Positions 1 through 9,013 of a stretch of 64,000 nucleotides of DNA are shown piece after piece. Under the pieces are notes generated by a model. That model had not been told where the DNA came from, made no database searches, and worked only from the letters and a program-made list of their open reading frames with translations. Within the stretch, counting starts at the first letter, position 1. Each line of letters begins with the position of its first letter. The translations under genes and the position numbers were made by a program. Origin of the DNA: Thermogemmata fonticola. GTDB lineage: Bacteria; Planctomycetota; Planctomycetia; Gemmatales; Gemmataceae. Where the stretch lies: NCBI RefSeq assembly GCF_013694095.1, contig NZ_JACEFB010000012.1, forward strand, positions 62,001 to 126,000, written 5' to 3'.

Positions 1-855
1 AAATCCACCCTCCTGCGCATCCTGATCGGAGAGGAGGCGCCTAGTGAAGGACGGGTCGAGATAGGACATCGTGTTGTCATTGGCTATCTGGATCAGCAAC
101 TGGCTGTCTTGAATCCGGAACAGACCGTATTGCAGGCGGTACGCCCTGCCGATGATCCGGACATCACGGAACAGACCCTCCGCGATCTGCTCGGGAGTTT
201 CGGTTTGTCGGGGGAGGTGGTGGAGCAGCCGGTGGGCAGTCTCTCCGGCGGGGAGCGCAGCCGGGCTGCCCTCGCCCGTTTGACCTTACAGCGGGCCAAT
301 CTGCTCGTTCTTGACGAACCGACCAATCATCTGGACATCTGGGCTTGTGACGCTCTGGAAGAAGCCTTGCGAGCCTTCGATGGCTCCGTCATCGTGGTCA
401 GTCATGACCGCTATTTCCTCAACCGGGTCGTTGATATGCTCATTGTTTTCGACCACGGCACCACGGAGGTGGTTTACGGGAATTATGACTTGTACGAATC
501 CTTACGGCAAAGCCGCCTGTCGGCCGCTGCGGCCAATAAAGAAGCGGGGGGTTCGGCTCCATCCGCTTCCCGTTCCTCCCGACACGCGGGGGCAGAGGGA
601 GGAGGTATGCCGCGATCCTCTAGCAGTAAGCCGCGGCGCAAACGCCGCTTCCCCTACCGCAAAGTTGCTGACATCGAAGCCGACATAGCCGCGGCGGAAA
701 GCCGCTTGGCTAGCCTGGAAGCTGAATTGCAGAATCCCGACCTTTACCGCGATGCCGATCGTGTCCGCACCACTTTACAGCAGATCGAACAGCTCAAAGC
801 CGCCTTGACCCAACTTTATGAGCACTGGGAAGAGGCCGTGGAACTCAACGGCTGA
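1..855 (+). CDS. ABC-F family ATP-binding protein, C-terminal part
   Basis: The gene is cut by the left edge: the reading frame is open from base 1 and the first residues KSTLLRIL are the end of a Walker A motif, so this is the second ATPase domain. The signature LSGGERSRAALARL and Walker B LLVLDEPTNHLD follow, the latter with the NHLD ending typical of ABC-F proteins, then an SHDRYFLNR switch region. After about residue 175 comes a Ser/Arg-rich linker and a charged helical C-terminus (about residues 215-284) that resembles the C-terminal coiled coil of Uup/EttA-type proteins. ABC-F proteins lack membrane domains and act on ribosomes as translation factors or antibiotic-protection factors. 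Which subfamily this is cannot be told without the N-terminal half. Confidence 0.9.
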   Translation, partial: KSTLLRILIGEEAPSEGRVEIGHRVVIGYLDQQLAVLNPEQTVLQAVRPADDPDITEQTLRDLLGSFGLSGEVVEQPVGSLSGGERSRAALARLTLQRANLLVLDEPTNHLDIWACDALEEALRAFDGSVIVVSHDRYFLNRVVDMLIVFDHGTTEVVYGNYDLYESLRQSRLSAAAANKEAGGSAPSASRSSRHAGAEGGGMPRSSSSKPRRKRRFPYRKVADIEADIAAAESRLASLEAELQNPDLYRDADRVRTTLQQIEQLKAALTQLYEHWEEAVELNG

Positions 856-1064
856 TTCTGGGAGTCCGCCTTTTCCCGCGAGAACGTGCCATCTTTTTTC
901 TAGGAACATGCAACTGTCATAGATTCTGGCTACTCCTGGTGTTACTGTGAAGCACGGAACTTTTGCACGTTACGGTGAAGGACGGGAGTCGGCATACAGA
1001 CCTCGGACCATCCCGAAACAGGGTTCCGTGGCAAATCACACGCCAAGGGCATGAGGGCAAGGGC

Positions 1065-2450
1065 ATGAAAATCCTGCACACCGCCGATTGGCATCTCGGC
1101 GACCGCTTGGGGCAGCGGATCGATCGAACCGAGGATTTGCGTCGTGCTGTCGAGCAGATCGCAGAGTATTGCCAGCAAGAAGAGGTGGATGTGTTGCTGG
1201 TGGCGGGCGATCTGTTTAGTGAGATGGTACGGCCCGACTCCTGGAGGGAACATATCGAACACCTGGAACAAACCTTTCGCCCCTTCTTACTCCGCGGGGG
1301 AACGATTGTAGCCTTGACGGGAAACCACGACAATGAGCATCTCTGTGGTACCATTGTCGAAGCGATGGGATTGGTTGAACCGGCGGAAGTGACTCCCTCG
1401 GCTGCCACTCCTAGCCGCAGCGGCCGCTTCTATTTGGCGACACGTCCCACCCTGCTTTGTCTAGCGGACCGCCGGAATACACGCGTGCAGTTTGTCCTCA
1501 TGCCTTATCCTCGGCCTACGCATTTCGCGCCGGATTTCTTCGTGCCCCGGTCCGGCACCACCCCCCAGGAACGGGCTAACATGCTGAGTAGCTGCTGGGT
1601 CCGAACCTTGGAAAAAATATGCAGTGCGCCGGGATTCGATCCGACCATACCGGCGGTTCTAGCGGGCCACATTCAGCTTTATGGGGCAGACATCAGTCAT
1701 GGCCTCTTTCGTATCCATCCGCCGGATGATGTGGTGATTCCAAGGGCGCAGTGGGTCGAATGGTTCGACTACATCGCCCTGGGACATATCCACAAGCCCC
1801 AGGTGTTGAACGGTCAGCCGCACATCCGCTACAGCGGTAGCATCGAATGCTTGGACTTGGGGGAAAAAGATGATCGGAAGGGTGTGGTCATTGTGGAAGT
1901 AGGAGGCCAGGGCTTATCCGCCGAGCCGCGGTTCTTGCCCCTTCCTGCCACTCCCATCGAAGAAATCCACATCCGGGACTCGGAGTCGGACCTGCCGCGA
2001 TTGGAACAGCTGTATCCACCAGAATGGCGGCAGCGAGCGCTGGTCAAACTTGTCATCCACTATCAGGCCGGCCACGACATCCTAGACGACATCCTAGAGA
2101 AAGCTGCCCAGCTCTTTCCTCGTTGGTATGAGCGGGACTGGAGAGAGGTCAACGCTCTGGGGCAACCCTGGCCTCTCGAAGAGTATGAGGCCTGCCATCA
2201 CCAAAGTGTCGCCCAGGTGGTACGGGAGTATGTGGAGCACAACCTGGCCGATCAACCGGAAGAAGAACGGCAGGCTTTGTTGCAGATGGTGGAAAAAGTG
2301 CTGCAAGAGTGCGGGGAAATCCCCACCGGGGCAACGGTGACTTCATCGGGGATTCCCTCCTTATCCTCCTGCCCTGGAGCAGCCGCAATGGAAAGTGAGG
2401 ACGAGGCGGATGCCGGCGGATTCCTCTGGGAAGAAAGCGAAGGAGAATAA
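1065..2450 (+). CDS. sbcD: SbcD/Mre11-type exonuclease subunit
   Basis: Predicted 461-residue metallophosphoesterase of the SbcD/Mre11 family, which with SbcC trims hairpins and double-strand ends in DNA. The start ATG at 1065 opens with MKILHTADWHLGD, the DxH metal motif of the family; an earlier in-frame ATG exists at 963, but no relative would carry those 34 residues. Further metal motifs are LLVAGDLFS, LTGNHDN, the AGH of VLAGHIQ and GHIHKPQ. The C-terminal third is helical and ends in an acidic tail. No sbcC gene is adjacent: the next gene is convergent groEL, so the partner must be elsewhere or the protein works alone. The family call is firm, the exact function inferred. Confidence 0.9.
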   Translation: MKILHTADWHLGDRLGQRIDRTEDLRRAVEQIAEYCQQEEVDVLLVAGDLFSEMVRPDSWREHIEHLEQTFRPFLLRGGTIVALTGNHDNEHLCGTIVEAMGLVEPAEVTPSAATPSRSGRFYLATRPTLLCLADRRNTRVQFVLMPYPRPTHFAPDFFVPRSGTTPQERANMLSSCWVRTLEKICSAPGFDPTIPAVLAGHIQLYGADISHGLFRIHPPDDVVIPRAQWVEWFDYIALGHIHKPQVLNGQPHIRYSGSIECLDLGEKDDRKGVVIVEVGGQGLSAEPRFLPLPATPIEEIHIRDSESDLPRLEQLYPPEWRQRALVKLVIHYQAGHDILDDILEKAAQLFPRWYERDWREVNALGQPWPLEEYEACHHQSVAQVVREYVEHNLADQPEEERQALLQMVEKVLQECGEIPTGATVTSSGIPSLSSCPGAAAMESEDEADAGGFLWEESEGE

Positions 2451-2700
2451 GCGGTTCCTGGTGGGGGACTCTGCCCACTCGCGGCGAGGCATGAGAGCGA
2501 ATAGCACCGGTGAACAACGCGGGGGGTAAAAAAGGAATACCACCGCACCTGCCTGAAGGGCCGAGTCTTATCGTCGGCGATGCCAGGCGCGGTGGTAGCA
2601 GAAAAATGAAGGTTGGCTGATGCGGAGGTGATCGCCGCCCGAACCTGATCAGCCGTCGAGGCTAGCCGCCTGACTGCGACCAAGGTCAATGGCAGAACGA

Positions 2701-4341
2701 TCAATAGAGGTCATCGTAGTTGCCGCCGGCGGCGCCCTTCTTGGCTTCCTCCTTCTTCGGCTCCTCGGCGACGAGCGCATCCGAGGTGAGCAGGAGAGTC
2801 GCCACGCTGGCAGCATTTTGCAGGGCACTGCGGACGACTTTGGTGGGGTCGATGATTCCTTTCTTGACCATGTCGCAGAACTCACCAGCCCGCGCGTCGT
2901 AGCCGTAGTTAGTGTCCTTGTTTTCCAGGATTTTGCTGGCGATGACATTGCCATCCTCGCCGGCATTTTCGACGATCTGGCGTAGGGGTGCCCGGCAGGC
3001 ACGCAGGATGATGTTGTAGCCCACCTTTTCATCATCGGTGAGTGATTCCGGCGGCTGGACGGCTGTTGCCGCCCGCAGCAGAGCGACACCGCCACCAGGA
3101 AGGATCCCCTCCTGGTAGGCCGCTTTCGTGGCGTGCATCGCGTCCTCTACCCGCATCTTCTTCTCTTTCACTTCCGTTTCTGTGGCACCACCCACATTGA
3201 TCTTGGCGACCCCGCCCTTGAGCTTGGCGATCCGCTCGCTCAGCTTCTCCCGGTCGTAGTCGCTGGTGCTCTTCTCCAGTTCCTTCTGGATGCTGGCGAT
3301 GCGGGCTTCGATGTCGGCCTTCTTGCCGGCTCCCTCGATGATGGTGGTGTTGTCCTTATCCACCTTGACTTTCTTGGCCCGGCCCAAGTCCGCCAGGGTG
3401 ACATTCTCCAGTTTGATGCCCAAGTCCTCGAAAATGGCCCGACCGCCGGTGAGGATGGCGATATCCTGGAGCATGGCCTTGCGGCGGTCGCCGTAGCCCG
3501 GCGCCTTGACGGCACAGACGCGGAAGGCCCCCTGCGAGCGGATGACATTGACCACCAGGGTAGCCAGGGCCTCGCCTTCGACTTCTTCCGCGATGATCAA
3601 CAACGGGCGCCGCTGATCATACACCTTCTCCAGAATGGGGATCAGGTCCCGGCTGCTGGTGATCTTCTTTTCGTGAATGAGGATGTAGGCATCCTCCAGT
3701 TCGCATTCCATCGTTTCGGGGTTGGTGATGAAGTAGGGGGAGAGGTAACCCCGGTCGAACTGCATTCCCTCAACAAACTCATAGGTGGTTTCGATGGTCT
3801 TGGCTTCCTCCACCGTGATCACGCCATCCTTGCCCACCTTGTCCATGGCCTCGGCAATGATGTTGCCGATAACTTCGTCCCCGTTGGCAGCAACCGTAGC
3901 GACGTTTTTGAGATCAGCCTTTCCCTTGACCGGAATAGTCATGTCCTTGAGTTTGGCGACGACATCTTCGACGGCCTTGTCCATGCCGCGCTTCATCAAC
4001 ATGGGGTTGGAACCGGCCACGACGGCGCGCAGTCCCTCCAAGAAGATGGACTCCGCTAGAACCGTCGCTGTTGTGGTTCCGTCCCCGGCCACGTCGCCGG
4101 TCTTGGAGGCCACTTCCTTGACCAAGGCGGCGCCGATGTTCTCGGCATGATCGGGCAATTGGATTTCCTTAGCCACGGTCACGCCATCCTTGGTAACGGT
4201 TGGGCTGCCGAACGACTTCTGAATCACCACATTACGGCCCTTTGGTCCCAACGTTACCTTGACAGCGCGGGCCAGCTTAGCGATGCCCCGCTTCATGGCC
4301 TCACGGGCTTCCTGATCGAAAATCAGTTGTTTGGCGCTCAT
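2701..4341 (-). CDS. groL: Chaperonin GroEL (Hsp60)
   Basis: A 546-residue GroEL of normal length. It starts [19 protein letters not shown], carries the nucleotide-binding [10 protein letters not shown] and the catalytic [11 protein letters not shown] with its conserved aspartate, and keeps the equatorial-domain GGGVALLRA. The C-terminus ends in GGNYDDLY instead of the Gly-Gly-Met repeats of E. coli GroEL, so the flexible tail inside the cavity is replaced by an acidic/aromatic end. The ribosome site GAGGA lies seven bases before the ATG. It is downstream of groES on the same strand with a 235-base gap. It forms the double-ring folding chamber with GroES in the cytoplasm. Confidence 0.97.
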   Translation of the reverse strand: MSAKQLIFDQEAREAMKRGIAKLARAVKVTLGPKGRNVVIQKSFGSPTVTKDGVTVAKEIQLPDHAENIGAALVKEVASKTGDVAGDGTTTATVLAESIFLEGLRAVVAGSNPMLMKRGMDKAVEDVVAKLKDMTIPVKGKADLKNVATVAANGDEVIGNIIAEAMDKVGKDGVITVEEAKTIETTYEFVEGMQFDRGYLSPYFITNPETMECELEDAYILIHEKKITSSRDLIPILEKVYDQRRPLLIIAEEVEGEALATLVVNVIRSQGAFRVCAVKAPGYGDRRKAMLQDIAILTGGRAIFEDLGIKLENVTLADLGRAKKVKVDKDNTTIIEGAGKKADIEARIASIQKELEKSTSDYDREKLSERIAKLKGGVAKINVGGATETEVKEKKMRVEDAMHATKAAYQEGILPGGGVALLRAATAVQPPESLTDDEKVGYNIILRACRAPLRQIVENAGEDGNVIASKILENKDTNYGYDARAGEFCDMVKKGIIDPTKVVRSALQNAASVATLLLTSDALVAEEPKKEEAKKGAAGGNYDDLY

Positions 4342-4576
4342 GCTCGTTTCCTCAGTATTAGTTCAGTGACACCACAAACTTCGGACCCACTAGGAACCTC
4401 ATGGACCTGCCGCCAAGGCTAGCCACGGAGGCAGGTGTTGATTTTCCTCAAAGCCTGATCGTTTTTTGTACCCTTCATGCCGGGAAGGCAGGCTCCGGCT
4501 GGAGAGTTTCACCATGATAGGATCCCGTCCCGTGGAAGGCATCCTCTTCTCCCCCGGCGTTATTCTCCACTCCGGC

Positions 4577-4876
4577 TTACTTCTCCTCGATCACGCAGAG
4601 CACATCTGATTCATGCATGATGAGGATTTCTTCGTTCTTGGCTCGATCTTTGAACTCGTCGCCGGCCCAAGAGGTGAACAGAACCCGGTCCCCAGCTTTC
4701 AGTTGCATCGGGGCACGCGTTCCGTCCTTCTTCAACTTGCCAGGCCCCACCGCCAGAACGACACCCCGTTGGGGCTTGTTCTTGGCAGTATCCGGGAGAA
4801 CAATCCCTCCCGCCGTCGTCTCTTCGGGGGCTTCCCGACGTACCACAATCCGGTCACCGAGAGGTCGCAAGGCCAT
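4577..4876 (-). CDS. groS: Co-chaperonin GroES
   Basis: A 99-residue GroES. MALRPLGDRIVVRR opens the beta-barrel, the mobile loop that docks on GroEL reads EETTAGGIVLPDTAKNKPQ with the GGIVLP tip intact, and LMHESDVLCVIE closes it. The ribosome site GAGGA is eight bases before the ATG. groEL follows on the same strand after 235 bases, so the two are probably [13 protein letters not shown], although the gap is larger than usual. Two tandem inverted repeats lie 50 to 88 bases upstream and may control the operon. Confidence 0.97.
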   Translation of the reverse strand: MALRPLGDRIVVRREAPEETTAGGIVLPDTAKNKPQRGVVLAVGPGKLKKDGTRAPMQLKAGDRVLFTSWAGDEFKDRAKNEEILIMHESDVLCVIEEK

Positions 4877-4925
4877 AATATCTGTCCTCGTGATCGCTCC
4901 TCCACATTCTGGCTGGACGCCAGAT

Positions 4926-4964
4926 TCGCCACAATCCAGGCGATTTCGCCATAATCCAGGCGAT
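4926..4964 (-). promoter_or_regulatory. Tandem inverted repeats upstream of groES, candidate heat-shock operator
   Basis: Two 19-base units, spaced exactly 20 bases apart and differing at one base, sit 50-88 bases before groES. Read on the minus strand each unit is a small inverted repeat, TCGCC, an eight-base spacer (TGGATTAT or TGGATTGT) and GGCGA. The duplication on one helical face suggests cooperative binding by a dimeric regulator. The sequence is not CIRCE (TTAGCACTC-N9-GAGTGCTAA), and no CIRCE was seen here. The link to groES control is inferred from position. Confidence 0.5.
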
Positions 4965-5316
4965 ACGTGTTCCCTGCAAGTCGCGTGCCGTCATGGAAAT
5001 AAGCGTAACAGTTTATTTGGCAAAGAATTATGGATCATCCCTGGGACGCTATCCTGGAACTATTCTGCCAGAGTGGCGCGGTTGGCGTCCTGGACCTGTC
5101 GCTTTGGCAGGACCGCCTTTGCGCCGCGTGGGAATTTTGACTTTCCCACTCTGAGCCTGGTTGGATGGGTCGAAGTCTGCGTGGTTCCGTCTCCATTTGG
5201 CTCCGTCGGAGTCCCATTGCTGTGAGTTTGGCTGGGTGCGGAGTTCACATTCAGCCCCATTTGGAGCCTACCCCGTCCGGTTGCTTCGGAGGAGTTGTCT
5301 TCAGGAGTGTGGGGGA
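4965..5316. other. Intergenic region between groES and terC
   Basis: About 350 bases upstream of the groES operator and downstream of the TerC gene. I see no convincing gene; the short open frames here overlap one another and have no ribosome site. The groES promoter should lie at the left end, but no well-spaced -35/-10 pair could be singled out. Confidence 0.5.
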
Positions 5317-6537
5317 TCAGGGGTGGGGTTCAGCGGCGAGCGGTCCGGATGTGTGGCTATCGGGGAGCAGAGGCGCGGCTCCTTTGCGGAGCTTCAGATT
5401 GATCATCTCCACAGCCACAGCAAAGGCCATAGCGAAGTAGATGTAGCCTTTGTCCAGATGTTGGCCCAACCCTTCTGCCGCCAACAACACACCGATGAGG
5501 ATGAGAAAACTCAAGGCCAGCACTTTGATGGTCGGATGGCGATCCACAAAGGTGCCGATGGGGCGGGCAAAAACCAACATGACGAGCATAGCCAGCACCA
5601 TCGCGGTGACCATGATCCAAACCTCTTCCACCATGCCAATGGCGGTGATGACAGAATCCAGAGAAAACACAATATCGATCAGAGCAATGGTGATGACGGC
5701 GGAGAGGAAGTGCGTGGGTCGCCGGGTCGGGGTAGCTGATCGACTTTCAGGACGAGCCTGTTCCAGCTTCTCATGCATTTCCCGGACGCTTTTGCCGATG
5801 AGGAACAATCCTCCGCCGAGGAGGATCAGGTCCCGCCAGGAGATCACGCGGGCTTCCCAGTCATGGAGGAAGGGAAGGGGGGGCAAGGTGAACAGAGGAG
5901 CGGTCAAGCCTATGAGGAATGAGAGAAAGAGCAGCAGCAGCAGTCGCATTCCCAGAGCAGCGGCTAAGCCGAAGCGGCGGGCCAAAGATTGTTGCGCCGG
6001 TGGCAATTTGCCCACTACGATCGTGAGGAAAATGATGTTATCGATGCCCAGGACGATTTCCATGAGTGTCAAAGTGACCAAACCGATCAAGAGAGCGGTC
6101 CAACTGCTGGGTCCAATGTCGAGGAAGCGAATTTCTGCCAACTCGGTCCGCGGCCAGGATTCCTGGCCGGTTGCCGTAAGCACGGGAAACTCGCGCACTA
6201 AAATCTGACCGCGCAGAATCGACTTGTCCCGCAGTTGGACCACGTCCAGCGCGGGGGAATCGGTGTCCTCGCGAGCAAACGTCAGGCGGAGGATCTGATC
6301 GCTTCGCAGTTCCAAGATGCCGATGTCGCTTTGGAGTCGAATGGCGGGCAGCAGTAGGGTTGCCTCTTGAGGGGTAGGGGCGGCCTTCCGGCTGGCTCGG
6401 ATGCGAAAGCCGGGGGACTCCGAGGCTGAGGATTCCGCCACCGGTGTGTGTGTTCCTGAGGCTGCCATGACCGCAGAACCCCAGCCGATCAGCGCAGCCA
6501 GCAGTAGCAATGTTCCTCGCAAAGAGTGGGCAGGCAT
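5317..6537 (-). CDS. TerC-family integral membrane protein with exported N-terminal region
   Basis: Predicted 406-residue protein. The ATG at 6537 is chosen because AGGGAG lies eight bases before it; a TTG at 6558 is in frame but weaker. Residues 1-25 look like a signal peptide, followed by about 100 residues without membrane segments that would sit outside the cytoplasm. The rest is a TerC domain: METIVLG-like MEIVLGIDNIIFLTIV with the acidic residues of the first helix, several hydrophobic helices, and a second charged helix TIALIDIVFSLDSVITAIGMV that mirrors the first. TerC proteins are linked to tellurite resistance and, in several bacteria, to manganese export or metal loading of exported enzymes. 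The gene follows an unknown gene by 30 bases, so the two likely form an operon. Confidence 0.85.
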   Translation of the reverse strand: MPAHSLRGTLLLLAALIGWGSAVMAASGTHTPVAESSASESPGFRIRASRKAAPTPQEATLLLPAIRLQSDIGILELRSDQILRLTFAREDTDSPALDVVQLRDKSILRGQILVREFPVLTATGQESWPRTELAEIRFLDIGPSSWTALLIGLVTLTLMEIVLGIDNIIFLTIVVGKLPPAQQSLARRFGLAAALGMRLLLLLFLSFLIGLTAPLFTLPPLPFLHDWEARVISWRDLILLGGGLFLIGKSVREMHEKLEQARPESRSATPTRRPTHFLSAVITIALIDIVFSLDSVITAIGMVEEVWIMVTAMVLAMLVMLVFARPIGTFVDRHPTIKVLALSFLILIGVLLAAEGLGQHLDKGYIYFAMAFAVAVEMINLKLRKGAAPLLPDSHTSGPLAAEPHP

Positions 6538-6567
6538 GGTGATGTCTCCCTCTGGCAAGCTCGGAGG

Positions 6568-7353
6568 TCACCGTTGAGCGGCATAGAGGAGTTGCCCGCG
6601 ATGGACCAGGGCAAATTCAGGAGCTTCCACTGGCTCATGGGGCAGCAAGCGGAGCAGGCGGAGTTCATCGAGCTGGATCAGCCCTTGATGGAAGGCAGGA
6701 ATGCCGAGGGCGGGATGCCGGGTCGCCAAAGCGGCGAACAGTTCTGGCAGCAGGCAGGGAGCGGGAGTCGCTGCTGCCCGCTGATCCAGGTAATCCAGGG
6801 CATCGGCGGCCCAGGGGATCAATTGCCGGACTGGTTCGCCCAAAAGGGTCCGGTCCAGTTCGCAGCGGCGCAGAGCGGCCTCCAGCCTTTGGCTCAGGTG
6901 CTGAAGGCGTTCTCGGAGGGCATTCGCCTGGGCTTCAAACCGTTCGGCGAGTGCAGCTAGCTCTTGGCGAAATTGGACCATCCAGGCAGGGAGGCCAGCG
7001 CGGGTCAGGTCCACCGTTTGCTTCCATTCCCGCAAGATAGCCTGGGGAGAGTCGTGCTGATGGACGAATTGGACGGCAGCAGGTGTGGCCCGGACCCATT
7101 CGGTGAGGATTTTCCCGCGAGTTTCCCGCCGGGTGATCTGGAGCAAGCCATGACGCAAGGCCAGAGCTGCCGCCGTGGCTGCGGGTCCGACACGTTGGGC
7201 GAACAAACCGGGGAGCTTCCCGGAACGGAACAGTCGCTGCTCCCCTTCCTGACTTAGGGCGGCGCGCAGGGCCAGAAGCAATGCCTCCAGCACCGCGGGG
7301 TCGGCTGACAGACGATTCAGTTCCTCAGCGGGGATGGGTTCGGGAGCGTCCAT
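6568..7353 (-). CDS. Hypothetical helical protein upstream of terC
   Basis: Predicted 261-residue protein of no family I recognise. The ATG at 7353 has CAGGAGAAG six bases before it and is preferred over a TTG at 7380. The sequence is rich in Ala, Leu, Arg and Glu and appears almost wholly helical; a stretch of heptad-like Leu/Ala/Glu at residues 135-190 could form a coiled coil. It has no signal peptide or membrane segment. Its stop is 30 bases before the TerC start on the same strand, so it may be a cytoplasmic partner of that protein, but this is guesswork from position. Confidence 0.75.
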   Translation of the reverse strand: MDAPEPIPAEELNRLSADPAVLEALLLALRAALSQEGEQRLFRSGKLPGLFAQRVGPAATAAALALRHGLLQITRRETRGKILTEWVRATPAAVQFVHQHDSPQAILREWKQTVDLTRAGLPAWMVQFRQELAALAERFEAQANALRERLQHLSQRLEAALRRCELDRTLLGEPVRQLIPWAADALDYLDQRAAATPAPCLLPELFAALATRHPALGIPAFHQGLIQLDELRLLRLLPHEPVEAPEFALVHRGQLLYAAQR

Positions 7354-7573
7354 CCGTGGCTTCTCCTGTTGCTGGCGCAAACAGAACAGCTTTCCGGAAA
7401 CTGACGTGGCCCTAGTCTATCGATTCGAGAGCATTGCGGGAAAGACCAAAAGGTTGGGCGGCTGGTCTCGGCGGGTACCAAGCGGGCGGCCCCAAGCAAG
7501 CAGCATCTGTCTTGACGACTCCCGGCGGCTTGAAGGATACAATGATCAGTCTGGTGTGAGAGGAGGCTCAACC

Positions 7574-8698
7574 GTGAATGCCGGAACCCATGCCGAAGGC
7601 GTCCCTACAGAAGGGACCACAAGTCCCTCCCGCCTGGATGGGGTGGATCGAGGAGTGGATCGCCCCCGGATTCTCAGCGGCGTGCAACCCTCTGGCAAAT
7701 TGCATTTGGGGAATTATTTCGGGGCCATCCGCCAACACATTCAGCGGCAGGACCAGGGGGATTGCTTTTACTTCATCGCGGACTATCATGCTCTGACCAG
7801 TTTGCGGGAAGCGGAGGAACGGGAAAAGGCCATCGCGGCGAAGAACAAGGCTTACCTTCCCCGTCCGGCACGGCAGATTCTCGCTGAGAATATCCGCGAT
7901 GTCGCCCTGGATTATCTCGCCTTGGGTTTGGACCCCAAAAAGGTGATATTTTTCCGCCAGTCCGATGTGCCGGAGGTGACCGAGTTGGCTTGGATTCTCT
8001 CGACCGTCACCGGTATGGGGCTATTGGAACGGGCCCATTCGTACAAGGACAAACTGGCCAAGGGGATCACGCCGAATGTGGGGTTGTTCACTTATCCCGT
8101 CCTGATGGCAGCGGATATACTGCTCTATCGGTCGCATTTGGTTCCGGTGGGGAAAGATCAGGAACAGCATCTGGAGATGACGCGGGACATTGCCGGAGCC
8201 TTCAATCACGCCTACGGGGAGGTATTCCCTTTGCCGCAGGCCGTGTTCAACGACACCCCAGTGGTGCCAGGGACCGACGGCCAGAAGATGAGTAAGAGCT
8301 ACGGCAATACCATCGAGATCTTTGCCGAGGGAAAGGCTCTGGAACGTGCGGTCATGAGCATCGTGACGGATCAAACGCCCTTGGAGGCGCCTTTGGATCC
8401 AGAGCGGTGCCATGTGTTCGCCTTGTACAAGCTGTTTGCGACGCCGCAGGAAGTGGAGGAGATGGCAGCACGCTACCGTGCCGGTGGATTCGGTTACGGG
8501 AATGCCAAGAAGGCTCTGCTGGCCAAGATCGATGCGTATTTTGCTCCTGCTCGTGCCCGCCGCAAGGCTCTGGAACGCGACCCCGGTTACATCGAAGAAG
8601 TGCTGGCCGAGGGTGCGCGCCGCGCGCGGGCCGTCGCACGGACCACACTCCAGCTCGTTCGGGAACGGCTCGGCCTGCTCCGCTCACCCGCGACCTGA
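7574..8698 (+). CDS. trpS: Tryptophanyl-tRNA synthetase
   Basis: A 374-residue class I aminoacyl-tRNA synthetase that charges tRNA-Trp. The start is GTG at 7574, with AGGAGG seven bases upstream; the open frame extends further left but without coding character. The HIGH-type motif appears as PSGKLHLGNYFGA, the tryptophan pocket region as DYHALTS, and the KMSKS loop as GQKMSKSYGNTI. The first 30 residues before RILSGVQPSG are a family-atypical extension. It is divergent from the hypothetical/TerC operon, sharing a 220-base upstream region. No Trp-codon leader or T-box was seen. Confidence 0.95.
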   Translation: MNAGTHAEGVPTEGTTSPSRLDGVDRGVDRPRILSGVQPSGKLHLGNYFGAIRQHIQRQDQGDCFYFIADYHALTSLREAEEREKAIAAKNKAYLPRPARQILAENIRDVALDYLALGLDPKKVIFFRQSDVPEVTELAWILSTVTGMGLLERAHSYKDKLAKGITPNVGLFTYPVLMAADILLYRSHLVPVGKDQEQHLEMTRDIAGAFNHAYGEVFPLPQAVFNDTPVVPGTDGQKMSKSYGNTIEIFAEGKALERAVMSIVTDQTPLEAPLDPERCHVFALYKLFATPQEVEEMAARYRAGGFGYGNAKKALLAKIDAYFAPARARRKALERDPGYIEEVLAEGARRARAVARTTLQLVRERLGLLRSPAT

Positions 8699-9013
8699 AA
8701 TCCGCGCTTAGCCCGTTCCGACCTCACTCGCCTGCTCCCCTTCGGACGCTACCCAGGACGATTCCTCCCGAAGGACGCGGAGGGACTCTTCTGGAAGCCG
8801 AACATTCGCCGGAAAGGCCGAGTTGGTTTTCACCTGCGGGTAGGATTTTCGCCCCGGATCAAAAAAAGGGCGAGAGACACTTCCCTCCCCCGAAGAGAAG
8901 GGCGGCACGGCGATGGTCGGCATTCTATGGTGGAGTGTAGGCGATTCAGGCAGCGACCCCTGAAGCTCCCTCCAAGCCTGCGGTCCCCTCCCCGTAGAGT
9001 GGCACAAGCGGTT
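8699..9013. other. Intergenic region, trpS to kinase
   Basis: About 315 bases between two genes on the same strand. I see no gene, hairpin terminator or clear promoter. The kinase frame extends back to an ATG at 8927, but the 29 extra residues are basic and unlike the rest. Confidence 0.45.

Noticed and set aside
3133-4059. A 308-codon frame antisense to groEL
   Set aside because: It is a shadow of a highly expressed GC-rich gene and has no ribosome site or family.
4877-5316. CIRCE element for HrcA control of groES
   Set aside because: No TTAGCACTC/GAGTGCTAA pair is found in the region; a different inverted repeat is present.
7334-7573. Longer N-terminus for trpS
   Set aside because: The 80 extra codons are unlike any synthetase, and a strong ribosome site precedes GTG 7574.
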